Positions 1-10,235 of a stretch of DNA of 64,000 nucleotides are shown one piece after another. Within the stretch, counting starts at the first letter, position 1. Each line of letters opens with the position of its first letter. Where the stretch lies: NCBI GenBank assembly GCA_022414725.1, contig CM039464.1:61727313-61791312 (forward strand). The letters run 5' to 3'. Made by a program: the position numbers and the translations under genes. The notes under the pieces are model-generated. The model saw only the letters and a list, made by a program, of their open reading frames with translations, made no database searches and was not told where the DNA came from. The stretch is from Microglena sp. YARC (taxonomy: Eukaryota; Chlorophyta; Chlorophyceae; Chlamydomonadales; Chlamydomonadaceae).

Positions 1-50
1 AAACACACACACACCTACACAGACACACACACAGACACACACACACACAC

Positions 51-85
<35 letters not shown>

Positions 86-1304
86 CACCACACACACACA
101 CACTTACACACACACACACCTACACATACACACACGCACAGACACACACACACACCTACACACACACGCCTACACCTACACACTTACACACACACACCTA
201 CACATACACACACACAGAGACACACACACACCTACACACACACGCCCACACCTACACACCTACACACACCTACACACACAGACACACACACACACACACC
301 TACACACACACACACTCTCCGATCTTGCTGCCGACAAAGCGATTTTGTTTAGAGTAAAGATGGGATACGATTACAGCGGCGTCATCGCTCCTATCTTGCT
401 GGTGAGTCTTGCACACCTACACACACACACACACCTACACACACACACACCTACACACACACACACACACCTACACACACCTACACACACACACACACAC
501 ACACACTCTCCTATCTTGCTGCCGACGAAGCGATTTTGTTTAGAGTAAAGTAGGGATACGATTACAGCGGCGTCATCGCTCCTATCTTGCTGGTGAGTCT
601 TGCACACCTACACACACCTACACACACACACACACACACACACCTACACACACACGCCTACACCTACACACTTACACACACACACCTACACATACACACA
701 CACAGAGACACACACACACCTACACACACACGCCTACACCTACACACCTACACACACCTACACACACAGACACACACACACACACACCTACACACACACA
801 CACTCTCCTATCTTGCTGCCGACAAAGCGATTTTGTTTAGAGTAAAGATGGGATACGATTACAGCGGCGTCATCGCTCCTATCTTGCTGGTGAGTCTTGC
901 ACACCTACACACACACACACACACCTACACACACACACACCTACACACACACACACACACCTACACACACCTACACACACACACACACACACACACACTC
1001 TCCTATCTTGCTGCCGACGAAGCGATTTTGTTTAGAGTAAAGTAGGGATACGATTACAGCGGCGTCATCGCTCCTATCTTGCTGGTGAGTCTTGCACACC
1101 TACACACACCTACACACACACACACACACACACACACCTACACACACACACCTACACACACACACACACACACCTACACACACCTACACACACACACACA
1201 CACACACACTCTCCTATCTTGCTGCCGACAAAGCGATTTTGTTTAGAGTAAAGTAGGGATACGATTACAGCGGCGTCATCGCTCCTTTACTGCTGGTGAG
1301 TGGA
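1..1304 (+). repeat. CA-rich microsatellite with five repeated exon-donor blocks
   Basis: An ACACACCT-type repeat is interrupted by five near-identical blocks of about 85-90 bases. Each block begins CTCCTATCTTGCTGCCGAC and ends in an exon-like stretch followed by the consensus donor CTG|GTGAGT, with donors at about 402, 593, 890, 1085 and 1296. The blocks differ by a few substitutions or one-base indels. I read them as copies of one exon end plus its 5' splice site scattered through its own intron repeat. The exon belongs upstream in the gene whose later exons start at 4144. Frames through the CA repeats are open by chance and are not genes. Confidence 0.75.
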
Positions 1305-1380
1305 TGCTTGACTTGGTGGTGTGTGGTGTGGTGGTGTGTGGTGGGTGGTGTGTGGGGTGGTGGGTGGGTGTGGGTGTGTG

Positions 1381-1427
<47 letters not shown>

Positions 1428-1510
1428 GTATGTGTGTCATCTCTCCTAGAGTGCTGGTAAGTGGATGCTTGTCTTGGTGGTGTGGGTGGTGGGTGTGGGT
1501 GAGAGAGAGT

Positions 1511-1576
<66 letters not shown>

Positions 1577-1677
1577 GGGGGGGGGGGTATGTGTGTCATC
1601 TCTCCTATAGTGGCTGGTAAAGTGGATGCTTGTCTTGGTGGTGTGGGTGGTGGGTGTGGGTGTGAGAGAGTGGGGGT

Positions 1678-1715
<38 letters not shown>

Positions 1716-1795
1716 ATGTGTGTCATCGCTCCTATACTGCTGGTAAGTAGCTGGTGGTGTGTGGGTGTTGTCGTGGTGGCGGTGGTGGTGGTGTA
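1305..1795 (+). repeat. GT/G-run repeat with three more donor copies
   Basis: GTGTGG repeats and runs of up to about 35 G separate three more decayed copies of the same donor block (CTCCTA..TGCTG|GTAAGT) near 1441-1461, 1600-1620 and 1728-1748. The donor has changed from GTGAGT to GTAAGT but the block is recognisable. The strand asymmetry (C/A-rich before 1.3 kb, G/T-rich here) is abrupt. The G runs are prone to length errors. Confidence 0.65.
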
Positions 1796-2303
1796 CACAC
1801 ACAGGCACACACACAGGCACACACACATATGCACGCACTTACACACAAACACACACACACTAACACAAACACAAGCACAAACCGGTGTAGGCAGTAGACG
1901 CTTGCTCCCAGCGACCCTCAGAGCTGTGCAAACACACACAAACACGCACAAACACACACACACATAAACACACACACACACGAACAAACCCATGCAGGCA
2001 GTAAACGCTCGCTCCCTTCCCACCACTACCACCACCACCTCCGCCTCCACCACCACCACCACTACCATGCAATAGACACTGCTCCTTAGTTCACATACAC
2101 ACACACAAATATACACTCAGACACACGCACAAACACACGCAAACACACACACACATAAACAAACAAATCCATGCTGGCAGTAGACGCTCGCTCCCAGCGA
2201 CCCTCCGAGCTGTGTGTTGGAGGTGCTCCTGTGTATGACCAACATCTACTTTGACCACCACCACTAAACACCACCAACCACCAACATATAAACACAAACC
2301 ACC

Positions 2304-2335
<32 letters not shown>

Positions 2336-4143
2336 CAACGACGACAACCACCACTAACCTCCACCACCACACTAACAATCCCATGCAGGCAGTAGATGCT
2401 CGCTCCCTTCACACCACCACCACCACCACCAACCACCATCACCAACCACCATCACCAACCACCATCACCACCACCACAACCACAACCACAACCACAACCA
2501 CAACCACCAACCACCACCACCACCACAACAACAATCCCATGCATACAGTAGATGCTCGCTCCCTTCACACCACCACAACAACCACCACCACCAACCATTA
2601 TGACCACCACCACCACCACCACCAACCACCACCACCACCACAACAACAATCCCATGCAGGCAGTAGATGCTTGCTCCCTTCAGACCACCACCACCAGCAC
2701 CACCACCAACCATTATCACCACCACCACCACCACAACCAGAACCACCACAACCACCACCACCACAACCACCACCACCCACCACCACCACCACCACCACAA
2801 CAACAATCCCATGCAGGCAGTAGATGCTTGCTCCCTTCACACCACCACCACCACCACCACCACCACACTGACAATCCCATCTAGGCAGTAGATGCTTGCT
2901 CCCTTCACACCACCACCACCACCACAACCACCACCACCAACAACCACCACCAACGCCAACCACCACCAACACCAACCACCACCAACACAAACACAAACAC
3001 CACAACCACAACCACCACCACACTAACAATCCCATCCCACCACCACACTAACAATCCCATGCAGGCAGTAGATGCTCGCTCCCTTCACACCACCACAACC
3101 ACCACCAACCACCACCACCACCACCACCAACCACCACCACCACCACCACCACACTACCTATCCCATGCAGGCAGTAGACGCCCGCTCCCAGCTTCCCTTT
3201 GAGCTGTGCAAACATACACACACACCTACACACACACACACCCTACACACACACACACACCTACGCACACACACTCACACTTACACAAACAAACAAACCC
3301 ACGCAGGCAGCAGACGCCCGCTCCCAGCTTCCCTCCGAGCTGTGCACACACACACACACACACACACACACCTTATGAACTGAAGAGGACAAACGCACAC
3401 AATCAAACCCCATCCACAAACCCATGCAGGCAGTTGACGCCCGCCCCTGGCTGCCCTTTGAGCTGTGCAAACATACACACACAAGCACACACACACACAC
3501 ACAAACACACAACAAAAAAACCATCCACAAACCCTAACCACAAATCCTTGCAGGCAGTAGACGCCCGCTCCCAGCTCCCCTTCGAGCTGTGTGTGCTGGA
3601 GGTGCTCCTGTGTATGACCAACATCTACTTTGACCGCCGCCGCCAATCACCACCAACCACCACCACCACCACCACAAGCTCCTGCGTATGACCAACATCT
3701 ACTTCAAACCACCACCAACCACACCACCACCACCACCACAAGCTCCTGCGTATGACCAACATCTACTTCAACCACCACCAACCACCACCACCACCACCAC
3801 AAGCTCCTGCGTATGACCAACATCTACTTCAACCACCACCAACCACCACCACCAACCACCACAAGCTCCTGCGTATGACCAACATCTACTTCAACCACCA
3901 CCAACCACCACCACCACCACCACAAGCTCCTGCGTATGACCAACATCTACTTCAACCACCACCAACCACCACCACCACCACCACAAGCTCCTGCGTATGA
4001 CCAACATCTACTTCAACCACCACCAACCACCACCGACCACCACCACAAGCTCCTGCGTATGACCAACATCTACTTCAACCACCACCACCAACCACCACCA
4101 CCACCACCACCACCACCACCACCACACTTCCTATCCCATGCAG
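1796..4143 (+). repeat. CACCAC/ACAC intron repeat with many copies of the next exon's start
   Basis: CACCAC and ACAC microsatellite holds roughly a dozen copies of the 3' splice site and start of the exon at 4144. The core is CCATGCAG|GCAGTAGACGC followed by TCGCTCCC or CCGCTCCCAG. Copies lie near 1888, 1996, 2172, 2384, 2540, 2660, 2814, 2884, 3062, 3166, 3303, 3424 and 3551. Those near 2172 and 3551 extend through CTGGAGGTGCTCCTGTGTATGACC. From about 3660 to 4080 a further sub-repeat of 45-48 bases (GCTCCTGCGTATGACC plus a CACCAC tract) is tandemly repeated about eight times. The intron has been populated by fragments of its downstream exon. Confidence 0.75.
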
Positions 4144-4347
4144 GCAGTAGACGCCCGCTCCCAGCTTCCCTTCGAGCTGTGTGTGCTGGAGGTGCTCCTG
4201 TGTATGACCAACATCTACTTTGACCGTCGCATCGCCCATCTGACGTGGATGCTTGATCGCGTGTTGCACGATTTGCAAAGCAGCAATGAGCCCTTCTCCA
4301 CCGTCAGCAATGAAATGATGATCCAGCAGCTGGTGCCCCTTGAAAAG
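4144..4347 (+). CDS. MRS2/CorA-type Mg2+ transporter, soluble-domain exon
   Basis: A 68-codon, phase-0 exon with acceptor ATGCAG|GCAGTAG and donor GAAAAG|GTGCGC. It encodes LPFELCVLEVLLCMTNIYF near its start, closely matching the plant/algal MRS2 signature LPFEFRALE..L. Joined to the exon at 7335 it gives LVPLEK|VLTTVRHDAEE and then LLEDDEALASICLTE, equivalent to the family's LLDDDDDMADLYLT segment just before the variable loop. MRS2 proteins form pentameric Mg2+ channels of mitochondrial, plastid or other membranes; this region is the long-helix soluble domain. Intron lengths (over 2 kb upstream, 2987 bp downstream) are extreme. No mature start codon is visible in the window, so the protein is partial. 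Family assignment is from remembered motifs; I am fairly sure. Confidence 0.72.
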
Positions 4348-4475
4348 GTGCGCTGTGGACATGGTGGTGGTGGTGACTAACCATCTAACGAACGAACGAA
4401 CGAACGAACGAACGAACGAACGAACTAGCTAACTAACGAACGAACGAACGAACGAACGAACGAACGACGAACTAG

Positions 4476-4510
<35 letters not shown>

Positions 4511-5834
4511 GCTAGCTAACAAACTGACTAAATATTTGAAATATATAACAGCCTGGATAATTAATTTGGATTTACGAAATGTCCCTCCTGACTAAATATT
4601 TGAATTATAAAACAGCCTGGATAATTAATTTGAATTTACGAAATGTCCCTCCTGACTAAATATTTGAAATATATAACAGCCTGGATAAGTAATTTGAAAT
4701 TTACGAAATGTCCCTCCTGGCTTATGCAACCAGGTTCGAAATACTTTCCAACCAACCAGCCAACCAAGCAACTAATTAACTAACAGCCTGACTAAATATA
4801 TGAAATATATAGCAGCCTGACGAGATATTTGAAATTTACAAAATGTCCCTCCTGACTAATGCAACCAGATTCGAAGTACCGACCAACCAACCAACTAAAT
4901 AACTAACTGACTAATGTAACCAGGGTCTAAGTACTGACCAACCAACCAACTAAATAACAAACTGACTGACTAATGCAACCAGGTACTAAGTACCAACCAT
5001 CCAACCAACCAACCAACCAACCAACCAACCAACCAACCAACCAACCAACCTACCGATTAATGCAACCAAGTTCTAAATACTGACCAACCAACCAACCAAC
5101 TAACCAACCAACCAACCAACCAACTTACGAACAGACTGAAATATATGAAATATATAGAAGACTGACAAAATATTTGAAATTTATGAAATGAACCCATTGA
5201 CTAATGCAACCAGATTCGAAGTTCTGACCAACCAACCAACTAACTAACTAACTAACTAACTAACTAATTAACTGATTAATGCAACCAGGTTCTAAGTACC
5301 AACCGACCAACCAACCAACTAACTAAATAACTAACTAAATAACTAACTAAATAAATAAATGACTAATGCAACCAGAGTCGAAGTACTGACCAACCAACCA
5401 ACCAACCAACCAACTGATTAATGCGACCAGGTTCCAAGTATTGACCAACCAACCAACCAACCAACCAACCAACCAACCAACCAACCGACTGCTTAATGCA
5501 ATCAGGTTCTAACTACTGACCAACCAACCAACCAACCAACCAACCAACCATCCAACCAACCAACCAACCGACTGCTTAATGCAATCAGGTTCTAAGTACT
5601 GACCAACCAACCAACCAACCAACCAACCAACCAACCAACCAACTGCTTAATGCAATCAGGTTCTAAGTCCTGACCAACCAACCAACCAACCAACCAACTG
5701 ACCGACTAACTAACAGACTGAAATATATGAAATATATAGAAGACTGACAAAATATTTGAAATTTAGGAAATGAACCCATTGACTAAAGCAACCAGATTCG
5801 AAGTTCTGACCAACCAACCAACCAACTAACCAAC

Positions 5835-5884
<50 letters not shown>

Positions 5885-6255
5885 GCTAACTGACTAACTA
5901 GCTAACTGACTAACTGACTAACTGACTAATGCAACCAGGTTCTAAGTACCAACCAACCAACCAACTGATTAATGCAACCAGGTTCCAAGTACTGACCAAC
6001 TAACCAACCAACCAACCAACCAACCAACCAACCAACCAACCAACCAACCGACTGATTAATGCAACCAAGTTCTAAATACTGACCAACCAACCAACCAACC
6101 AACCAACCAGCCAACCAACCGACTATAACTAACAGACTGAAATATATGAAATATATAACAGACTGACAAAATATTTGAAATTTATGAAATGAACCCATTG
6201 ACTAATGCAACCAGATTCGAAGTACTGACCAACCAACCAACCAACTAACTCACTG

Positions 6256-6294
<39 letters not shown>

Positions 6295-7334
6295 GACTAA
6301 CTAACTAACTAACTAGCTAACTGACTAACTAACTTACTAGCTAACTGACTAACTAGCTAACTAACTAGCTAACTGACTAACTGACTAACTGACTAATGCA
6401 ACCAGGTTCTAAGTACCATCCAACCAACCCACCATCCAACTACCTACCTAACTAACTAACTGACTAATGCAACCAGAGGCGAAGTACTGACCAACCAAAC
6501 AACCAACCAACCAACTGATTAATGCAACCAGGTTCCAAGTACTGACCAACCAACCAACTAACTAACCAACCAACCAACCAACCAACCGACTGATTAATGC
6601 AACCAAGTTCTAAATACTGACCAACCAACCAACCAACCAACCAACCAACCAACCAACCAACCAACCAACCAACCAACCAACCGACTAACTAACAGACTGA
6701 AATATATGAAATATATAAAAGACTGACAAAATATTTGAAATTTATGAAATGTACCCATTGACTAGTGCAACCAGATTTGAAGTACTGACCAACTAACCAA
6801 CCAACCAACCAACTAACCAACTAACTAAGTAACCAACTAACGAACGAACAAACGAACGAACGAACTAGCTAACTAACTGACTAACTGACTAATGCAACCA
6901 GGTTCGAAGTACCAACCAACCAACCAACCAACCAACCAACCAACCAACCAACCAACCAACCAACCAACCAACCAACTAACTAACTAACAGACTAATGCAA
7001 CCAGATGTCTAAGTACTGACCAAGCCTCTTTCGGTGATATGCATTGGTCCAGTGATAGACTGAATCACTATAAGAATGAAGAGTCGGGGGTTCGACTCCC
7101 CCTTCGGTCGCTCTTGGCGTTGCAGGTCGTCGTCAACCGCGATGGTAGCTTGTCCAGTTGAGGTAGGAGACCGCTACCCACCCGCGTACGACAGGCTCCC
7201 TTAACACCACGCCCCACCAGGCGTTATCATTACCTTTTTTAAGTACTGACCAACCAACCAACCAACCAACCAACCAACCAACCAACCAACCAACCGACCA
7301 ACTAACTAACTGACTGACTGACTAATGCAACCAG
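4348..7334 (+). repeat. Intron of AACC/AACT/AACG repeats with about two dozen splice-acceptor-like units
   Basis: After the donor at 4348, (AACG)n and (AACT)n runs give way to a higher-order minisatellite. Its unit is GACTAATGCAACCAG, then GTTCTAAGTACTGACC, then (AACC)n, with spacing of about 50-140 bases. A second motif, AATATATGAAATATATA..GACTGACAAAATATTTG, recurs about every 500-1000 bases (4790, 5130, 5720, 6135, 6695). The true acceptor of the next exon is itself a copy of the unit: ACTAATGCAACCAG|GTG at 7334. A SINE interrupts it at 7024-7240. All ORFs here (for example Leu-Val-Gly-Trp repeats on the minus strand) are repeat artefacts. Confidence 0.8.
7024..7240 (+). mobile_element. tRNA-derived SINE, family A copy 1
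   Basis: A 217-bp non-repetitive island in the AACC array. Its head is tRNA-like: an A-box-like TGGTCCAGTGATAG near 7045 and a B-box GGTTCGACTCC near 7089. The body contains GCAGGTCGTCGTCAACCGCG and CTTGTCCAGTTGAGGTAG, and the end is TTATCATTACCTTTTTT. It is flanked by AAGTACTGACCAA at 7011-7023 and 7241-7253. That is what a target-site duplication would look like, although the target motif is itself repeated in the array. A second copy sharing body and tail is on the minus strand at 19718-19925. It is not a functional tRNA: no intact acceptor pairing is seen. Confidence 0.75.
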
Positions 7335-7483
7335 GTGCTCACCACGGTTAGGCATGATGCCGAGGAGACAGCTAGCGCCATCAACGACCTCTTGGAAGAT
7401 GATGAGGCGTTGGCAAGCATATGCTTGACTGAGGCTCGTAACTTGAGGGCTAGCAACAACCGCGACAGTTCAAACAGCTACAG
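7335..7483 (+). CDS. MRS2-like Mg2+ transporter, second recognisable exon
   Basis: Acceptor CAACCAG|GTGCTC and donor CTACAG|GTCAGT enclose 49 codons plus two bases, phase 0 in and phase 2 out. The product continues the coiled helical region (VLTTVRHDAEETASAINDL) into LLEDDEALASICLTEARN, the acidic MRS2 segment preceding the variable linker. It then runs into a Ser/Asn-rich stretch (SNNRDSSNSY). Three degraded duplicates of the exon's 3' half follow downstream, so which copy is spliced is unclear; this one is the only full-length intact copy. Placement in the same gene as the 4144 exon follows from matching phases and homology order. Confidence 0.7.
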
Positions 7484-8030
7484 GTCAGTCTCCTTCTCTC
7501 TCTTTCTCTCTCTCTCTCAGGTCAGGTTGGGGTTGGATGGGGGGGGGGGGGGGGAGGGGGGAGATGATGAGGCGTTGGCAAGCATATGCTGACTGAGGCT
7601 CGTAACTTGAGGGCTAGCAAACAACCGCGAACAGTTCGAACAGTTACAGGTCTGTTGGGGGGTTGGGGGGGGTCGGTGTTGCAGGTCTGATCCGGGGTGC
7701 GGTGGGTGGGGTGGGGAGAGGGGGAGGGGGTGCCAGGGGGGCGGATTTTGGGTGTGTGGGTGCAGGGCGTTGGCAAGCATCTGTTTGGACTGGGGCTCGT
7801 AACTTAAGGCTAGCAACAACCGAGACAGTTCATCAGCCAGTTACAGGTCAGTTGGGGGAAATGGGGTGGGTGGGTGGTGGGGGGGGGGGATTTGGTGTGG
7901 GTGCAGGGCGTTGGCAAGCATCTGTTTGACTGGGCTAGTTACTTGAGAGCTAGCAACAACCGAGGACAGTTCGAACAATTACATGTCCCAGGGAGGGCTG
8001 GGGGTCGGGGGGGGAGGGGAAGGGGATGTT
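7484..8030 (+). repeat. Three decayed duplicates of the preceding exon in G-rich spacer
   Basis: Copies of the exon's 3' half (GCGTTGGCAAGCATMTG..GCTCGTAACTTGAGGGCTAGC..ACAGTT) occur at about 7572-7650, 7768-7845 and 7908-7985. Each carries one or more frame-breaking indels and all but the last ends at ACAGGTC(A/T)G, a retained donor. Spacers are GGGGTG-type. The middle two copies begin with TGCAGGGCG, an acceptor-like junction. Confidence 0.75.
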
Positions 8031-8042
8031 TGACTCATCATT

Positions 8043-8080
<38 letters not shown>

Positions 8081-8708
8081 TCATCATCATCTATCATCAT
8101 CATCAATCATCATCATCATCCTCATCCTCATCGTCATGGCATCGTCATCATCATCATCATCATCATCTTCTTCTTCACCATCATAATCATCACCACCATC
8201 AGCATCCTCATCATCATCACCACGACCATCACCTCCACCATCACCATCACCATCACCATCACCACCACCACCACCACCATCACCATCATCACCACCATCA
8301 TCACCACCATCATCATCACCACCATCACCACCATCACCATCACCATCACCACCGTCACCATCACCATCACCATCACCACCACCATTATCCACCATCAGGA
8401 TCACCACATCAGCATCACCACCAGCCACCAGCATCAAATCATTACCACCAGCCACCATCATCATAACCATCATCACCACCAGCACCACCTCCACCATCAA
8501 CTATCATTGCTGCCATCATCATCATCATCATCATCTCATAGCGCCCATTTTGTTCTTCTGTTGTGCAAGCAACAGCTACGGCAACAACATCATGATCGGA
8601 ATCACCACCATCAGCATCACCATCATCAGCAACCACCATCAGCACCAACCACAAGCATCATCATCGTCATCATCACACTATCATCATCATCATCTCACAA
8701 ACGCGAAA

Positions 8709-8767
<59 letters not shown>

Positions 8768-9475
8768 CCACCACCACCACCACCACCAGCATCAGTATCA
8801 TCTCATAGCGCCTATTGTGTTCTTCTGTTGTGCAGGCAGTGGCAGCAAAGCAAGCAACGCCAACAACAGCATGATCGGCATCACCACTATCAGCATCACC
8901 ATCATCAGCGCCACCATCATCACCACCACCACCACCAGCATCATCAGTATCATCTCATGGTGCCCATTGTGTTCTTCTGTTGTGCAGGCAGTGGCAGCAA
9001 AGCAAGCAACGCCAACAACAGCATGATCGGCATCACCACCACAATCACCATCAGCATCACCACCATCAGCATCACCACTACCTCCATCAGCATCATCACC
9101 ATCAGCATCACCAGCATCACCACCACCACCAGCATCATCAGTATCATCTCATAGCGCCCATTGTGTTCTTCTGTTGTGCAGGCAGTGGCAGCAAAGCAAG
9201 CAACGACAACAGCAGCATGCTCAGCATCACCACCACAATCACCATCAGCATCACCACCATCAGCATCATCACCACCACCACCACCACCATCAGAATCATC
9301 TCATGGTGCCCATTGTTTTCTTCTGTTGTGCAGGCAGTGGCAGCAAAGCAAGCAACGGCATGAACGGCATCAGCACCATCAGCATCACCACCATCACACC
9401 ACCGACCATCACACCACCACCACCAGCAGCATCAGTATCATCTCATGGCGCCCTTTGTGTTCTTCTGTTGTGCAG
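8031..9475 (+). repeat. ATC/CAC microsatellite intron with six acceptor copies
   Basis: Long ATC, CAT and CAC tracts are punctuated by copies of TGTTCTTCTGTTGTGCAG|GCAGTGGCAGCAAAGCAAGC at about 8549, 8819, 8970, 9165, 9317 and 9460. The first copy reads GCAAGCAACAG instead. Each copy keeps a pyrimidine tract, the AG acceptor and the first 30-40 bases of an exon coding AVAAKQAT. The period is about 150-200 bases. Poly-His, poly-Ser and poly-Ile frames are artefacts of the ATC repeat. Confidence 0.78.
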
Positions 9476-10235
9476 GCAGTGGCAGCTAAGCAAGCAACGG
9501 CAACAGCAGCACGATCAGCCAGCAGCAACAGACCAACAACAGGACTGGGTCAGCAGAATCAGCAGCAGAATCAGCAAGCAGCAGCCGCACCAGCAGCAGC
9601 AGCAGCAACCCAAGACCAAACAACAGGACTGGAGAAAGCAAAATCAGCCAGCAGCAGCAGCCAGCCGCACCAGCAGCAGCAACCCCTCCAGCAGCAGCAG
9701 CAGCAAAACAGCAGGCAACAACCCCAGCAGCAGCAGCAGCAGCAACAACCCCAACAAACCCCAGCAGAAAGCAGCAGCAGCAGCAGCCCCCCCCCCCACG
9801 CCTTGCAAACAAACCCACTCACGCAAACCCGCCCACACACTCCTACAACCCCTACCACACCCCCACCTATAAACCCACACACCTCAAACAGCCCATTCAC
9901 CCCGGCGTGACCGCTCTCAAAAGCCTCAAAATCGGCGGCGTAGGCGCTGTCAAGCATCTCAAGCTTGCCAACGCAGTATTGGGGCCGCGGGCCCGGGAGG
10001 CCGCCCAGGCCCCCCCCCAGGGGGGGGGGGCCGCCCGGTACCCGGGCGGAGGCGGAGGCAGCGGGGAGGGCGGAGGGCCGATCCCGAGTATCGAATGCGT
10101 GCACGAGCGGGGGCTTGGTGGTGGTGAACAGCTGCCCGCTGCCGCCCCCTCGCGCAGCACCAAGGCCCATAACCTTTCTGGAGACCCTATGAGAGAGAGA
10201 TTTGAGAGCTCCAGCTTTAGCTTGGTTGAGGAGTG
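9476..10235 (+). CDS. Gln/Ala/Ser-rich and GC-rich exon of the same transcription unit (uncertain)
   Basis: After the last acceptor (GTGCAG|GCAGTGGCAGC) the sequence stays open for about 430 bases as AVAAKQATATAARSASS followed by poly-Gln/Ala/Ser and a Pro/Thr-rich tail. From 9905 the +1-shifted frame reads TALKSLKIGGVGAVKHLKL, then a Gly/Ala/Pro-rich stretch, then the first copy of the ETYEREIESF-type block near 10177. GC content peaks at 9980-10160. MRS2 proteins have a variable low-complexity linker at this position, so this could be that linker. The frame change at about 9905 means either an unseen intron or an indel. I cannot prove expression. Confidence 0.35.

Noticed and set aside
7045..7110. 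A genuine tRNA gene on the plus strand
   Set aside because: A-box and B-box are recognisable but the acceptor stem does not pair, and the same body occurs in a second SINE copy.
8031..9154. His/Ser/Ile-rich 426-codon ORF
   Set aside because: It is translation of ATC/CAC intron repeats and crosses six acceptor copies.
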